A DNA stretch of 64,000 nt from Amoebidium appalachense. Taxonomy: Eukaryota; Ichthyosporea. Where the stretch lies: positions 13,826,001 to 13,890,000 of the forward strand of contig CAVNZM010000002.1 in assembly GCA_963693365.1 (NCBI GenBank). The letters run 5' to 3'. The translations under genes were made by a program, and so were the position numbers. Under the pieces are notes generated by a model, which made no database searches, was not told the DNA's origin, and saw only the letters and a list, made by a program, of their open reading frames with translations. Numbering within the stretch: position 1 is the stretch's first letter; the number at the start of each line of letters is the position of its first letter. This document shows, one piece after another, positions 1 through 29,191 of this stretch.

Positions 1-307
1 ACCCCCCTCCCCCCCCCCCTGCCCTTCCCCCGCGCCTTTCCCCCTCCTTTCTTCGGCCCATCTGTAACTACACCGTCACCACGAGAAATACAATAAACAG
101 AAAAAGGATAGCAAAGGAAAAATAGCCTAGAAATTACATACCTCCATCAACCAGCTTACCGACTAGTACACCCCCCGTATCTTAGCCAAACACGCGAAAC
201 ACATGCTCAAACGTAGACTCGCTTGATTACATCCATTTACTCACTGATTTGCTCGTTCACTCACTCACGCAAAAGCAAACACTGGGCATTCAAACGGATA
301 CAAGCAT

Positions 308-345
<38 letters not shown>

Positions 346-394
346 TGGTACACACCCCAAGAGACACACGTGTCGCACTGTCAGCATGCACGTG

Positions 395-434
<40 letters not shown>

Positions 435-515
435 TGGACACACACACACACACAAACACACACACAAGTACACACACACACACACGTACACACACACACA
501 CGTACACACGTTCAG
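1..515. other. Window start, no exon resolved
   Basis: C-rich first 60 bases, about 240 bp of non-repetitive AT-balanced DNA, then the CA block. The coiled-coil gene needs at least one more 5' exon ending in phase 1, and I could not place it here. Confidence 0.4.
308..511. repeat. (CA)n-rich microsatellite block
   Basis: Several (CA)n runs are separated by short non-repetitive spacers. The block ends in GTTCAG, which fits as the acceptor of the exon at 516. Confidence 0.9.
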
Positions 516-6644
<6,129 letters not shown>

Positions 6645-7415
6645 CGTAGATACTGTTACGATACAAGCTAAGTCTTTTAATCTGATAAAGCGAAGGGAGC
6701 CCTTACGTAGTGTCACACAGTGACTTATTGGGTTTGGTGTTGGGAAATCAACCATAGAATTGGTCGGTGAATGGCAGCCATACTTGACAGGGTCACGTTG
6801 AAAAAGAAATAGTGTAGTTTCCACTTGTCCAGTTGGCCACACTTGACGCCTTCTCTGCCGCATTTCGGACGCACCCCTCCACTTCCCGCCTCCCTGCACA
6901 CAACACCTGGCCTCATCGACTTTCTTCATAACATCGTGACTATCTAAACGGCTCAATTATGTTTCCAATACTTGCACACCCACGTTACATACATACTTCC
7001 ACCTACCCAACCTTGTCATTAATTAGTAACGGGCCTCTTCTTCTTCTTCTTCTTCTTCTTTTTTTTTTTTTTTTTTTTATGGGGGGGGGGGGGAAGGGGG
7101 GGGGGGGCTGGCTGTTTCTTGTCACGGTATGCATAGTTGTGTGATTGGTGGTGTTCATTTTGTTTTGGTTCGACATAGCAAATAGCGGTGACACTGTAGT
7201 AAATAACCATTAACTTAGGGGTAATACTATGTGCAACAGATTCTGTACATCTATGTACATACCCATGAGACCCATGTCCTGCCACCGGATTGGCCAGCGG
7301 GAGTGGCCAATAAAAGTGCAATGATCCCCCTCTTATAGATTGGCCAACATGGATTGCAGTGTAAATGATAGGACACTTGTGTGGGTGTCTTGTTGTGGTG
7401 CGCGCGCACACGGTA

Positions 7416-7452
<37 letters not shown>

Positions 7453-8400
7453 GGGGGGGGGGGGGGGAGGGAGTGGGGGAGTAGGTGTTCTTTTTGTGAG
7501 CCAATTTTCTAAAACGTGGCCATGACTCAGTTGTGCATTCCTGCCATGCACAGGTGCATCATGTACCCCCCCCCCCCACCCCCACCCCCTACGCATGCAC
7601 ATCCGTGCACAATTATGTTGTCATGGATTTGTACGTTGTGTTGTGCACCGCATTGTGAACCCGACCCAATCGCCCAACCCACCCACCCCACCCACCCCTA
7701 CCCACCCTTTGTTTATGTTTTTCGTTTTTCCCCATTTCCTTTTTCTTTTTTGTGCATGTGATAGCGTGTAGTGTGGGTGTGGCGTGAGGCACCAGAAGAT
7801 AATGCATGGCAAAGGTCTGGGCCGGAGTGAGCAGCTTCAGGTAGAGTGAGCTTTATTGAGTAGCTTTCCGGAGGGCTAATGTATATTGATGACGCTCTTT
7901 TCAGGGGGGAGGGGGGAGAGGGGGGGAGGGAGGATTCCGGTCCGGGAGAGGAGGGGGGGGGGGAAGGTGGGGTCATGAGGGGTTGAGGGAGGGGGGGGGG
8001 GGGGGGAGGGGGGGGCAAAGGTGTGAAGGGTATTTCACACTGCAGAATGCGACAATTTATGCGCCGGGGAGGTGGGGAGGGGGGGGGTATGATGAATGAC
8101 TTACAATATAGTGAAGACCAAGGAACTAAGTTAAAGGGCACTCTCAGAGAAGGCAGCAATTTTGTGCATATGCATGGCTCAGTCGCAGACTGGTTGGAAG
8201 GAAAAAGGGAAACGGGTGTTCACACACCTGTAGGAAGGGAAGGGAGGGAGGGAGAAGAAAGGTAGGGGTGGGTGGGGGGGTGGGGGGAGGGGGGGGGGGG
8301 GGGGGGGGGGGGAGGTCTCCGGCCAGAAAACAATCTGAGCGAGTAATTTAAAAGAGACCAACTATATATACTGAACACGAAGGGACTGACATTTTTTTTT

Positions 8401-8452
<52 letters not shown>
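6645..8452. other. Intergenic, no supported gene
   Basis: This is the 3' flank of the coiled-coil gene. It holds T(n)G(n) tracts at about 7030-7110 and 8391-8452, G-tracts at 7420-7470, 7992-8016 and 8270-8312, and low-complexity C/G sequence. I see no conserved coding signal. The T20-G40 tract at 8391-8452 directly abuts the helicase remnant. Confidence 0.6.
8391..8452. repeat. T(n)G(n) compound tract at element edge
   Basis: About 20 T followed by about 40 G, with the truncated helicase reading frame starting immediately afterwards. Confidence 0.9.
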
Positions 8453-8454
<2 letters not shown>

Positions 8455-9430
8455 CGTCCTACGCAACCTATACCGCTTCACAGATCCGACGTTACGCGAC
8501 CTCCTTACGCGCTTCCGACTAAGGCAAACAACACCCGAAGACGTTCACGTCTTGCAAGATCGCATCGTCGCCAACCTCACACTCCAAGACCCAAAATGGC
8601 AAACCGCTATCTTCATCACCAGAGAGAACATCATTCGAAACAAAATCAATGTCATGGCGGCACTCAAGCACGCATCCCAAACCGGTCAAACTCTATACAT
8701 CGCCCCTGCTGACCTCCAACAACCACACAACCGCCCCATTCCACGAGGGCACCTCCGACGAATCATGGCCCTCCCCGACAACAAGACCGCCCAGCGACCG
8801 ACACTGTTCCTGGGCTTACTCAACAACTTCGAGTACGTACTCAACGTCAACACACACACTGAACTCGGCTACAACAACGGCACGCACATCACCCTCACCC
8901 ACATCCAACCGAACGCGCCCGACCAAGCAGTGCAAGCACATCCATACGTCATTTTCGGATACACGGTCAACGCGATCTTGCTTTCCCATCCCCCAGACTT
9001 CGTCATCATGACACCAGCAACCAACGTCCCGCCTACCCACTCTCAACTTCAAGGATTGGCCCCTAACGAAATCCCCCTCTACCCATCCAAAGAATACTTT
9101 ACATATTCTAAAACAACCCTCAGCATTACACAAGTCCCCATTTCACCGGCACGCTGTCTTACGGACTACAAAAGCCAAGGTTTAAGCTTCAACGGCCTAG
9201 TCATCTGCGACATCACAGGCGCCAACTACCACTCCGTCTACACCCAGCTCAGCCGGGTCCGTACCCTAGACAACCTTGCCATTCTACGCAAATTCAACCC
9301 CCAGACTCTAACTGCAGGACCGCCCGACTCACTCATCGAAACCGATCGAACTCTCTTCGCACTCGAACAAACCACTCTCAACACATGGGAGACGCGATCA
9401 ACCATCGCCAACCACATACGTGTTGGATAA
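8453..9430 (+). pseudogene. Pif1/Helitron-type helicase, C-terminal fragment
   Basis: The frame is open from the poly-G edge to TAA at 9428-9430 (about 325 aa), with no start codon at a plausible place. It begins inside the helicase with a segment typical of Pif1-like proteins, where an F-x-x-L-L-x-R-x-R block leads into TTPEDVHVL. It then has YKSQGLSF (motif V type) and VYTQLSRVRTLDNLAIL (motif VI, YVALSRV type). Walker A and B motifs and the Rep domain are missing upstream, so the fragment cannot be an active helicase. It would act in rolling-circle transposition in an intact element. The stop is followed by about 280 bp before the OTU frame. Confidence 0.75.
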
Positions 9431-9639
9431 TGGGCCCTTAGTACTCCAAAAGTGTCGGGGGGCGAGGAAAACGGCAACCCATTATGATAGCTTCTCTTTG
9501 CCTCGAGTAAACAGCGTAAACCCCCAACCACATACCAATCGACCGCACCAATATCCCCCTTCCACCATCCGAGTCCACATCGACAACATCACAGCCCAAC
9601 ACAACTGCACATCATTCCAAACCACAACAACAACACATC

Positions 9640-10283
9640 CACACCAACCCACACACATCACAACAACTCCCAACAGCCACTGCCAACACCCTCCTCGTAA
9701 ACAACATTCCCATGCGACGCATCTTCAACGCCGGTGGCGGCAACTGCTTTTTCCTCGCCGTCGCACACCCACGCCACCGTTCCGTCACCGACATCCGCCA
9801 GGCAATAAACAACAACGACGAACAAGTCCTCACCCGACTTCAACACATCCTACGCCAACACGCATTGACCCTCACCTCCACAGGTGAAGACAGAACGGTC
9901 GCGGAAGCCATATTCAATCCTCACATGTTGAGCCTATCACAACGCTTCAGGGACCCAACAACACCTGCTCATCAACGGTACCAAATCGACCAGGACATTG
10001 AAGCGGCATTTTCTACAGCCAAAATAGACCTCCACAACAGCGGATACGAACCCTACTTAACCACAATCCAAAACGAAACGGTATACATCACACACGAAGA
10101 AATCGAACTTTTTCTCCACATCTACAACACACACCTCGTCATAGTCACGACAGACCTATCAAACGACATTGCCACCAGCCATTATTGACCTCACCAACAA
10201 ATTGCCAACGACACCATCACTCTTTACATGCACACACACGGCGCACAACACTTCGAACGGCTCGAACCACAGCCTCAAACATA
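9640..10283 (+). pseudogene. OTU-family cysteine protease ORF, interrupted
   Basis: The first ATG in the conserved part is at 9712. GGGNCFFLAV carries the NC-F core of the OTU active site (usually DGNCLF); Cys is present, but the first Asp is Gly. The frame meets TGA at 10186-10188. Without that stop the same frame continues to tandem TAA at about 10278-10283 and contains ITLYMHTHGAQHFERL, which fits the OTU C-terminal strand with its catalytic His. The His is therefore cut off in this copy. OTU proteases remove ubiquitin; their role in Helitrons is not settled. The lesion supports a dead element. Confidence 0.65.
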
Positions 10284-11670
10284 ATAAAATGATCAATAAA
10301 CATAAACAAAAGTAAACCCAATACCGACGTACACTGTGGCATAACCACAAATCCACGTCTTCATCCCCACGCCCCCCGGGTCCCCGCCCCCCCCCCCCCC
10401 AAACCTAAACCCCAACCCCAACCCCGCCCCCTCCCCCCCCCCCCCCCCCCAAAAAAAAAAAAAAAAAAAAAAAAGGGGGGAACACGCTCCTCCTCCCTCT
10501 CATACACTCGCACTCAACCCTCTCCCACTCAAGCCCCCCGCCTCCGCTTCTCCATGAGTGAGGCAAAGCCCGCCAGGGCGTGCCGCTGCCTAGTTGTTAC
10601 TTGTTAGTTACAATTTTTGAAAATTTGTAGGACTGGGGGGACTGAAAAATGGTAAGCGAGAGCCCTGACTCAGGGGGGACACAGCTCACGCGTTGGGCAC
10701 GGACTGCTGAGTCTGACAGCCACGTGTAGGCTATGAACTGCATGAAATCCTGCATCCTACGAAACAGCTAAAATAAATGGCATTTTTTAAGTATAATAAA
10801 ATGTATATAGAGGTTTCGCTTGTTACTTGTAGCCTCGTCCAAATTATATTCAATCCATCACAATATCGATTACGTTATCTTTCGGCGATTACGGGTCCTT
10901 GCGATTGGCTGCGGCTCAGAGAGCTGTGACTGAGTACAGCAAAATTTCATGACAAACTTGAGACTAGATATTCTGAGGTTCTATTGTTGCTTACATGGTA
11001 TGTTTTTGTTTTTCACTTCGCAATGGATTTTAAAACCCTAATGATCCATTATTTCCTTCACTAAGTTAAAGACTTCATGACTGACAGTAATTGTTCGTTC
11101 ATTTGCCTCATAACCTTTTTGATAATTTAATACGATGTTCGGTGAAGATATTATTCCAGGACCAAAAGTTGAAAAAGGGGACATTCTGGACTGTGGAAAA
11201 GGTAAAACTTTTGGTGGAGTTTAGGGGACTCGCCATCAGTTTTACCGTGGAACGATCACTACGTATACGGCCCCGGTATTTTGAAGTTTTCACAAACAAG
11301 ACCAGTGTGAAGGGGAGTATTCCGTGTTTACAGATACGAAGTTGTGAAGTAGGATATGTGTACAGAAGTAGGTTGCGTGTACATATGGTTGCTGCAGTGG
11401 CTGATATCTACCCCCTACTAGCACGCCTGGCAATATACACGAAAGTAGCCAGCCTACACATCATAAATCAGCCACACATTTCTCCTTGATTTAACGAAAC
11501 TAAATTCAAGTAATTGTCATTTCCATGGCATCCCCTTCACCAAGGCCATAGAATCGCAAGCCGTCCTCAGAGCACCAGACAACTCAGAAAAACTCGTTGT
11601 GAGCTTGTCGTTCAGATTCCCAAAACGTCTCAACCATCTACTTATTTCTTCTCATTGCCAAGGAATAAAA
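10284..11670. other. Intergenic / kinase-gene upstream region
   Basis: C(n)A(n) tract at about 10430-10474, then about 1.1 kb of ordinary, non-repetitive DNA leading to the kinase start codon. An open frame at 11091-11489 has no family match I recognise and no splice context. The kinase promoter and 5' UTR should lie here; I see no clear TATA box. Confidence 0.5.
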
Positions 11671-23854
<12,184 letters not shown>

Positions 23855-24629
23855 GTAGGTTTCCTTCTTTGCTTCTTCTTCCTCGCCCACTGATAAAAAT
23901 AGGCAACTGAATAGTTTTCAAATGAAAATAGTTGAGGGAGAAAAAACCACTCATCACTCTCCGTTCTTCCTAATGATCGAATACATAAATGATAAGGAAA
24001 TGAAAAAAATACTAAAATCAATCAGAATCATTTGATCCGACTCTTATGCGATTTCCACACACACAATATACCCTGCACACACACCGTTAGCGCATACCTG
24101 CACATGCAGTACTTTCCAGCTTCCCGATTCGCTCTCAAAATCACTATCTCGGCTCACTGAGTACATGATCATCCACCCAATCGCAGTGGGACCCACCCAT
24201 AGACCCCCCCCCCCCCCCCCCCCACCCCCTTTTTTTTTTTTTTTGTAATCAGTTTGCTATGTATAGCCGTGTCTTTTTTTCCCCCTTTATTTCGGCAGTT
24301 AAACCCCCTGTGTTGGGCTATAGAAACCCAACTGATCTGGTCTGTTGAACCCCACGCAGGGGCCGTGGATTTGTGTTTACCCTTAAACGTAGCCCATTAA
24401 GTATTGATTGGGCTGTGTGGTGCATTAACCAAAGATAAACACTGACGTATCATGGCACCCGTCCCTTCACCAATTGCCGTATTTAGGCACCAAGTGGCGG
24501 CCAATGGGAACCGTGCATTACACGGTGTGCAGCCACTCGTCTGTCGATGGACATGGCGGGATACTTGGACCTGCAGGGTGAGGCAAAGCCTGTTAAAGGT
24601 GTGTGTCTGTGGATTTTTTCTTGGTGGTT

Positions 24630-24660
<31 letters not shown>

Positions 24661-25840
24661 TGTGTGCGCATGCGTGCGTGCGTGCGTGTGCGCATGCGTG
24701 CGTGCGTGCGTGCGTGCGTGGTGTATGAGTGTACAGTGTGGACTGGATATGGGCACCAGCTGCAGGTCGGACGGGCACTTTTGGAGGTGCCCATATCCAG
24801 ATGTGCCGATATCCAGATGTTTAGGGAGATATATTCGATCTGTGGTTTAGGGGGCCAACTTGCGCAAATTGCGCAAGCGCACTGTCAGGTCGCACACGTG
24901 GGGGACACACAGCACACAGTTCGGTGCAGTGAACGTTTTGAAACGTGGAGGGCACTGTTGGTGGTGGTGAGGATTGTCAGGCGAGGTTAGGGACAATTTC
25001 GTTTTCGTTGATTTCGTTTTTGTAGCTGTCTGCATGTTTTCCTGCATAACCCTTTCTCCTGACACACACACTCACACTGCCACCCGCAGATAAACTGCAT
25101 CAACACGCGGACTTATGGTCTGTTTAGCATCCCGCTTGTGTGGTCTTCCCTCCCCTTGAAACCAGAAAACATTGACTGGGCAGATGTGCCTTTGTTCCTG
25201 CCGACATGAGGGCGGCCATAGTGCAGCATTTGTTTCATTAGTGGTTGGCTGTGCCACTGGTGGGCCTGGTGCCAGAGAAATGCACATCACGTTGTCCATC
25301 ATGAATGCTTATGAGTCGATGCTTTCTGGCAGCCCCCCCCCCCCCCCCCCCCCTGCGGGCACACACACACACACACACACAAACACGCAAACTGATCGCC
25401 ATGGTGAATGTCTTGTGGGGCAATTCCTCCTGGCAGCGCATACAGTGCGCAAGGACCCCTTCCCCCAGCCCCTCCCCCCCGGCCCCACGCACATACAGAC
25501 ACATACACACACTCAGCTTCGACTTCCCGTGTTATGCCCCCCAGCCCCCCCTTCCCCTCTTACACACACAATTAGCTTCCCCTGCGCGCCCCCCCCCCCC
25601 CCCCCCCCCCCTCCCCCCCCCCCCTCCCCCCCCAATCACCACACACACACACCCACACACACCCACACACAAACTGATAGCTGTACGTGGATGTTATTAT
25701 GAGTCCATGCCTCGTGCCAGCCCCTGCCGTGCGCGCAGCCCCTTTCCCTTCCCCCCCCCTTACCCCCCCACCCTGCCCTTTTCCCTGGCCTCACGCACAC
25801 GCACACACACATCCATACACAGCTTCGAACTCCTCTACCA

Positions 25841-25871
<31 letters not shown>

Positions 25872-25996
25872 CACCCTTGTGCGCACACGACACACGCACC
25901 CCCTTTTCCCTTTCTGTTACTTTCGTTGAAAAAGTGACAGGGTTAATCACGTGAAAGCCATTGGAATTTAAATCGACTTGTAGTAATGTAAGATCT
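23855..25996. other. Kinase 3' flank / intergenic
   Basis: Contains C/T tracts near 24204-24244, a (TGCG)n array at 24631-24722 and a degenerate duplicated C-rich region at 25305-25880. An acceptor-like CACCCGCAG at 25081-25089 opens about 39 codons to TGA at 25207-25209 and could be the terminal kinase exon. Nothing else looks coding. The retrotransposon begins at the right end. Confidence 0.5.
24631..24722. repeat. (TGCG)n microsatellite
   Basis: Tetranucleotide GTGC/TGCG repeat with GCATGC interruptions. Confidence 0.9.
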
Positions 25997-26273
25997 ATGT
26001 ACGTTTCATATGCGCAGCAGATGAAAGATGTTTCACGGATCACTTCGGGCGCAGGCAGCCGGGCGGCCCATGACGTCACGGGCCGCGGCGCCAGGCGCAG
26101 CCGCAGCGGCGGCTGACATCGGTCTGGCGCAGCGCCTGACGTCAGGCGCCACCAGCGCCGGTATTTCCGGCGCAGCACACTGCAGATGCAGGCCACCTTC
26201 GTTTTCGCCGTGTGCTGCACGTACGGTTTTTGTTAGCACGATTGCGTTTTCGGTGGCTAGCACACGGCGGCTC
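25997..26273 (+). repeat. Split direct repeat A1
   Basis: 277 bp identical by eye to 31078-31354. It ends four bases before the gag ATG at 26278, so A1 probably carries promoter and leader. Confidence 0.9.
26065..26149. promoter_or_regulatory. Two palindromes centred on TGACGTCA in A1
   Basis: GGCCCATGACGTCACGGGCC (26065-26084, one mismatch to perfect symmetry) and GCGCCTGACGTCAGGCGC (26132-26149, perfect). Each contains the full CRE site TGACGTCA bound by CREB/ATF bZIP factors. The same pair recurs in A2 (about 31146-31165 and 31213-31230). Their place upstream of gag suggests a promoter role, but hairpin or recombination roles are also possible. Confidence 0.5.
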
Positions 26274-26277
26274 AAGT

Positions 26278-26350
26278 ATGGAAGTAGACCCAACAGACAA
26301 TGGCCCTGCAGCACAGGCAGGGCAGGAGGCGCGCCCTCCTGTGCAGGACG

Positions 26351-26413
<63 letters not shown>

Positions 26414-27473
26414 TTGCCCTGACCCCTGAGCTGGCAGCGACCATTCGCATGTTTGCTTCTGAGGTGGCCAACGCGACCCGTCAGGCCCTGCAGGCCAGCC
26501 CGGCCCCCCCTTCCCAGCAAGATCTTCTCCTGCGCGCCTTCCCCCACCTCGTCAACCTTGGCGGGGGCGGAACCGGTAGGAACCCCCCTGTCACGGGGCC
26601 CCCTGCCGCTGCGGCGGGGGCCGTGGATGCTGTAGAGCAACCCCCCGGCAACGCCAACAAGCGCCCCCGTGAGGAGGACCCTCAGGGTGGCGACATGCAC
26701 CAGCTGCCTCCGCCGCCCAATGCCCTGCAACTGGCCGTTTGGGGGGCCAGCCAGCGCAGCCAGTCGAACCCACCCTGCCCCCACCTGTCCCCGGAGGTCC
26801 GGGGGCTGCCATCTTCGAGCCTATGCAGCATTTCGCTTTACTCGACCTGCTGCCGCCCACGGGCTCTTCTGTCCACACGCAGCGCCAGCCGGTTTCCCTG
26901 CCTGGCCTGCCTGCTGGCACGGTTGTGCTGCAGACGCCTGGCACCCAGCGCCAGCCCGCCCTGTGCCCGGACCTGCAGACCTACCTGCGCTGCATCTTGC
27001 AGCTGCTACGCCTACGCATCAACGCCGACGCCCCCGTCACGGCCCTGCTGGCCCACGCCGAGTTTGTGGCCACTGAGTTGGCACCCGAGTACCAGTGGGC
27101 TGCCATCATGCGCTGGGAGGATGCACACCGCCGGTCGTGCGCTGCCTCTGGCCGCCCACTCGACGCACCCGACGCTGTGCAGCTGGCCGTGTCCCTGTCT
27201 GGTGCCCGCCTGCACCAGGCTCCCACCGCTCCCCGCACACCCCGGCAGCCTGCCTCTGGGGGGGCCACAGCCAGCCCTCGCGCCAGCCCGGCCCCTGCTG
27301 CGGATGAGATATGCCGGGGCTTCAACACGGCCAAGGGCTGCACCAGGAAGGGACCCAACCCTTGCCGCTACAAGCACGCCTGCCTGAAGTGCGGCTCAGC
27401 GGCGCACGGCGCACACGCCTGCCCTCCCAACCCAGCCAACGGGGCGGGGGAAGGGGGGGCCAACCCGGCTTAG
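26278..27473 (+). CDS. gag: Gag-like protein with CCCH/CCHC zinc finger (one frame break)
   Basis: ATG at 26278 directly follows repeat A1. The N-terminal part has a run of about 20 Gln coded by CAG (26350-26409), then a Pro/Ala-rich linker. The frame shifts by one base near the G6 run at 26742-26747. Beyond this the other frame carries the C-terminal half to TAG at 27471-27473. That half has an Ala/Leu-rich helical region and a Cys-His cluster: CRGFNTAKGCTRKGPNPC with YKHAC resembles a CCCH finger, and CLKCGSAAHGAHAC is a zinc knuckle. Gag packages element RNA. The break may be a consensus error, a real mutation or a translational shift; the G run does not fit the usual slippery heptamer in frame. 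Confidence 0.75.
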
Positions 27474-29191
27474 GGGGCCCAGCCCCCTTTCGGGCAGGGG
27501 CTGACGTCCGCGCTGGGCCTGCCCTCTCCGTTGCCCTGCGGGGCCCATGGTCGCCCCCCCCAGCGGCACCACCACAGACCGTATCTGTCCCCAACTTCCG
27601 CCGTTTGTTTGAGTTGTTTCCGCACCCCGACAGTGCGTTTCAGCAGGCTCTGCTCCGCGACTTAGAGCTGGGCTTCTCGGTCGGTTACTTCGGCGAGCGG
27701 GTCACCCGGGTGGGCCGAAACCACCCGTCCGCGCTGGCGGCCCGTGAGCAGCTTGCAGCCGACATTGCGAAGGAAGTGGCATGCGGCCACATCCTGGGCC
27801 CCTTCACCCGCGACGAGATGGTGGCCCTTTATCCTTATTTTGTATCCTCGCCCCTCGGGGCAGTTCCCAAAAAGGGCGGCACGGGCGTCCGCCGCATCCA
27901 CGACCTTTCCTTCCCGCGTGGCTCCAGTATCAACGATGGGGTCGATTACCCGGATCAGCTGGAGTACATCACCATCCGCACGGTGATGCAAACAGTAGCT
28001 CGGCTCGGCCAGGGCTGCTTCCTCGGGGCATACGACGTGAAGGGTGCCTTTCGTCACGGCCCGGTGCACCCAGACGACCAGCCACTGCTGTCGTTCCAGC
28101 TGCTAGGCGCGTTCTATGTGGAGACCCGCCTACCGTTTGGCTTGCGGTCCAGCCCAGCGTTCTGGGAACGCATAGCTCAGGCCCTGCAGCACTTCGCCCA
28201 CGCCCTCAACGCCACAGAGACACAGCATTTTGTGGACGACTTCTTTTTCGGCGGCCGTACGCTGCAAGAGTGCGCCTTCAACATGCTGGTGTTTCGGTGG
28301 GTGTGCTCGAAGGTGGGTGTTACGCTTGCCGACGACAAAGTGCAGCTGCCCTCACACACGCTCATCTACTCTGGGCTCGAGTGGGACACTCTGCGCATGG
28401 AGGCCCGCTTACCTGCCGTCAAGCTGACCGAGCTCCGGGCCCTGCTAGCCGATTGGCGGGGTCGCACCAAGGCCACTGTTCGAGACCTACGGTCCCTGTG
28501 CGGCAAGCTCATGTGGTGTGCTCAGGTTGTGGCGCTGGGGCGTGCCCGTGCCGTTCTTCAACGCTTGCTTCATCTGCTGGCGGAGGCTGAGAGGGCCGGC
28601 CTAGGGCCCCACCACCACATCCGTGTCTGCGCCGACGCACGAGCCGACGTTGTGCTGTGGTCGGAGTTCCTCCCCGAGTGGAACGGCATACGTGTGCTTA
28701 CCCCCCCCGTGCATCACATGTTCACCACAGATGCGGCCGGCAGCATAGGATGCGGTGGCTACTGGGGTCAAGCGTGGTTTCACCTAGCATGGACGGACCA
28801 TTGGCGCACGGTCATTGCTGGCGGAGATGTGTGGGCTTCCGTGCTGTTTGAGCTGGCTGGCATTGCCGTGGCCCTGGCCTGTTGGGGTCCCAGCTGTCGC
28901 AACAGCCACATACGCGTGCTCACCGATAACGACGGTGCAGTATCTACGATCGCGTCCCGTCACTCCCCCGTCCCTGCCATTGCCCGGGTGCTGCGTCTCA
29001 TCACGCTGATGGAAATGCGCTACACGGTGCTGGTCTCGGCCAAGCACATCCCTGGCGTGGAAAACTCGATTGCGGATGCCATCTCGCGAGCACAGTGGGC
29101 CACTTTCGACCGGCTGCACCCGTGGCACGCACCAGTCCCAACACCCGTGCCTGAGTGGCTAGCGGGGTGGTTTGCTGCCCCTCTCTCGTGA
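27311..29191 (+). CDS. pol: Reverse transcriptase-RNase H of DIRS-order element
   Basis: The frame is open from before 27311 to TGA at 29189-29191 and overlaps the end of gag in another frame, so it may be reached by frameshift near the G7 run at 27453-27459. Conserved sequence starts at about 27590. RT motifs include GAVPKKGGTGVRRIHDLSFP, AYDVKGAFRH with a catalytic Asp, LPFGLRSSPAFW, and FVDDFFF, the YxDD-type active site. RNase H follows with TTDAAGSIGCGGYWG (first Asp), FELAGI (Glu), LTDNDGA (Asp) and NSIADAISRA (last Asp). This makes and degrades the RNA:DNA hybrid in replication. All catalytic acids are present. No protease or integrase is seen. Confidence 0.9.
   Translation: MPGLQHGQGLHQEGTQPLPLQARLPEVRLSGARRTRLPSQPSQRGGGRGGQPGLGGPAPFRAGADVRAGPALSVALRGPWSPPPAAPPQTVSVPNFRRLFELFPHPDSAFQQALLRDLELGFSVGYFGERVTRVGRNHPSALAAREQLAADIAKEVACGHILGPFTRDEMVALYPYFVSSPLGAVPKKGGTGVRRIHDLSFPRGSSINDGVDYPDQLEYITIRTVMQTVARLGQGCFLGAYDVKGAFRHGPVHPDDQPLLSFQLLGAFYVETRLPFGLRSSPAFWERIAQALQHFAHALNATETQHFVDDFFFGGRTLQECAFNMLVFRWVCSKVGVTLADDKVQLPSHTLIYSGLEWDTLRMEARLPAVKLTELRALLADWRGRTKATVRDLRSLCGKLMWCAQVVALGRARAVLQRLLHLLAEAERAGLGPHHHIRVCADARADVVLWSEFLPEWNGIRVLTPPVHHMFTTDAAGSIGCGGYWGQAWFHLAWTDHWRTVIAGGDVWASVLFELAGIAVALACWGPSCRNSHIRVLTDNDGAVSTIASRHSPVPAIARVLRLITLMEMRYTVLVSAKHIPGVENSIADAISRAQWATFDRLHPWHAPVPTPVPEWLAGWFAAPLS

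Larger units (their letters stand above)
8453..10340 (+). mobile_element. Helitron-like element remnant (Pif1-type helicase + OTU)
   Basis: Two co-oriented reading frames, a Pif1/Helitron-type helicase C-terminus and an OTU cysteine-protease domain, are followed by AATAAA-containing AT-rich DNA. OTU domains carried beside a Rep/helicase are known from Helentron-type Helitrons. No Rep nuclease is present because the element is cut off at the homopolymer at 8391-8452. I could not place a terminal hairpin or CTRR end with confidence. The C-rich, A-rich codon use differs from the neighbouring genes. Stray capture of two separate genes is possible but less likely. Confidence 0.6.

Noticed and set aside
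9420-9887. 155-codon His/Thr/Pro-rich frame between helicase and OTU
   Set aside because: Out of frame with the OTU sequence it overlaps; composition reflects C/A-rich third positions of the element.
11091-11489. 132-codon frame upstream of the kinase
   Set aside because: No recognisable domain, no splice context, composition like the surrounding intergenic DNA.
26033-26784. Minus-strand frames across the retrotransposon 5' region (Leu-rich, from the CAG run)
   Set aside because: Antisense shadow of gag and its poly-Gln repeat.
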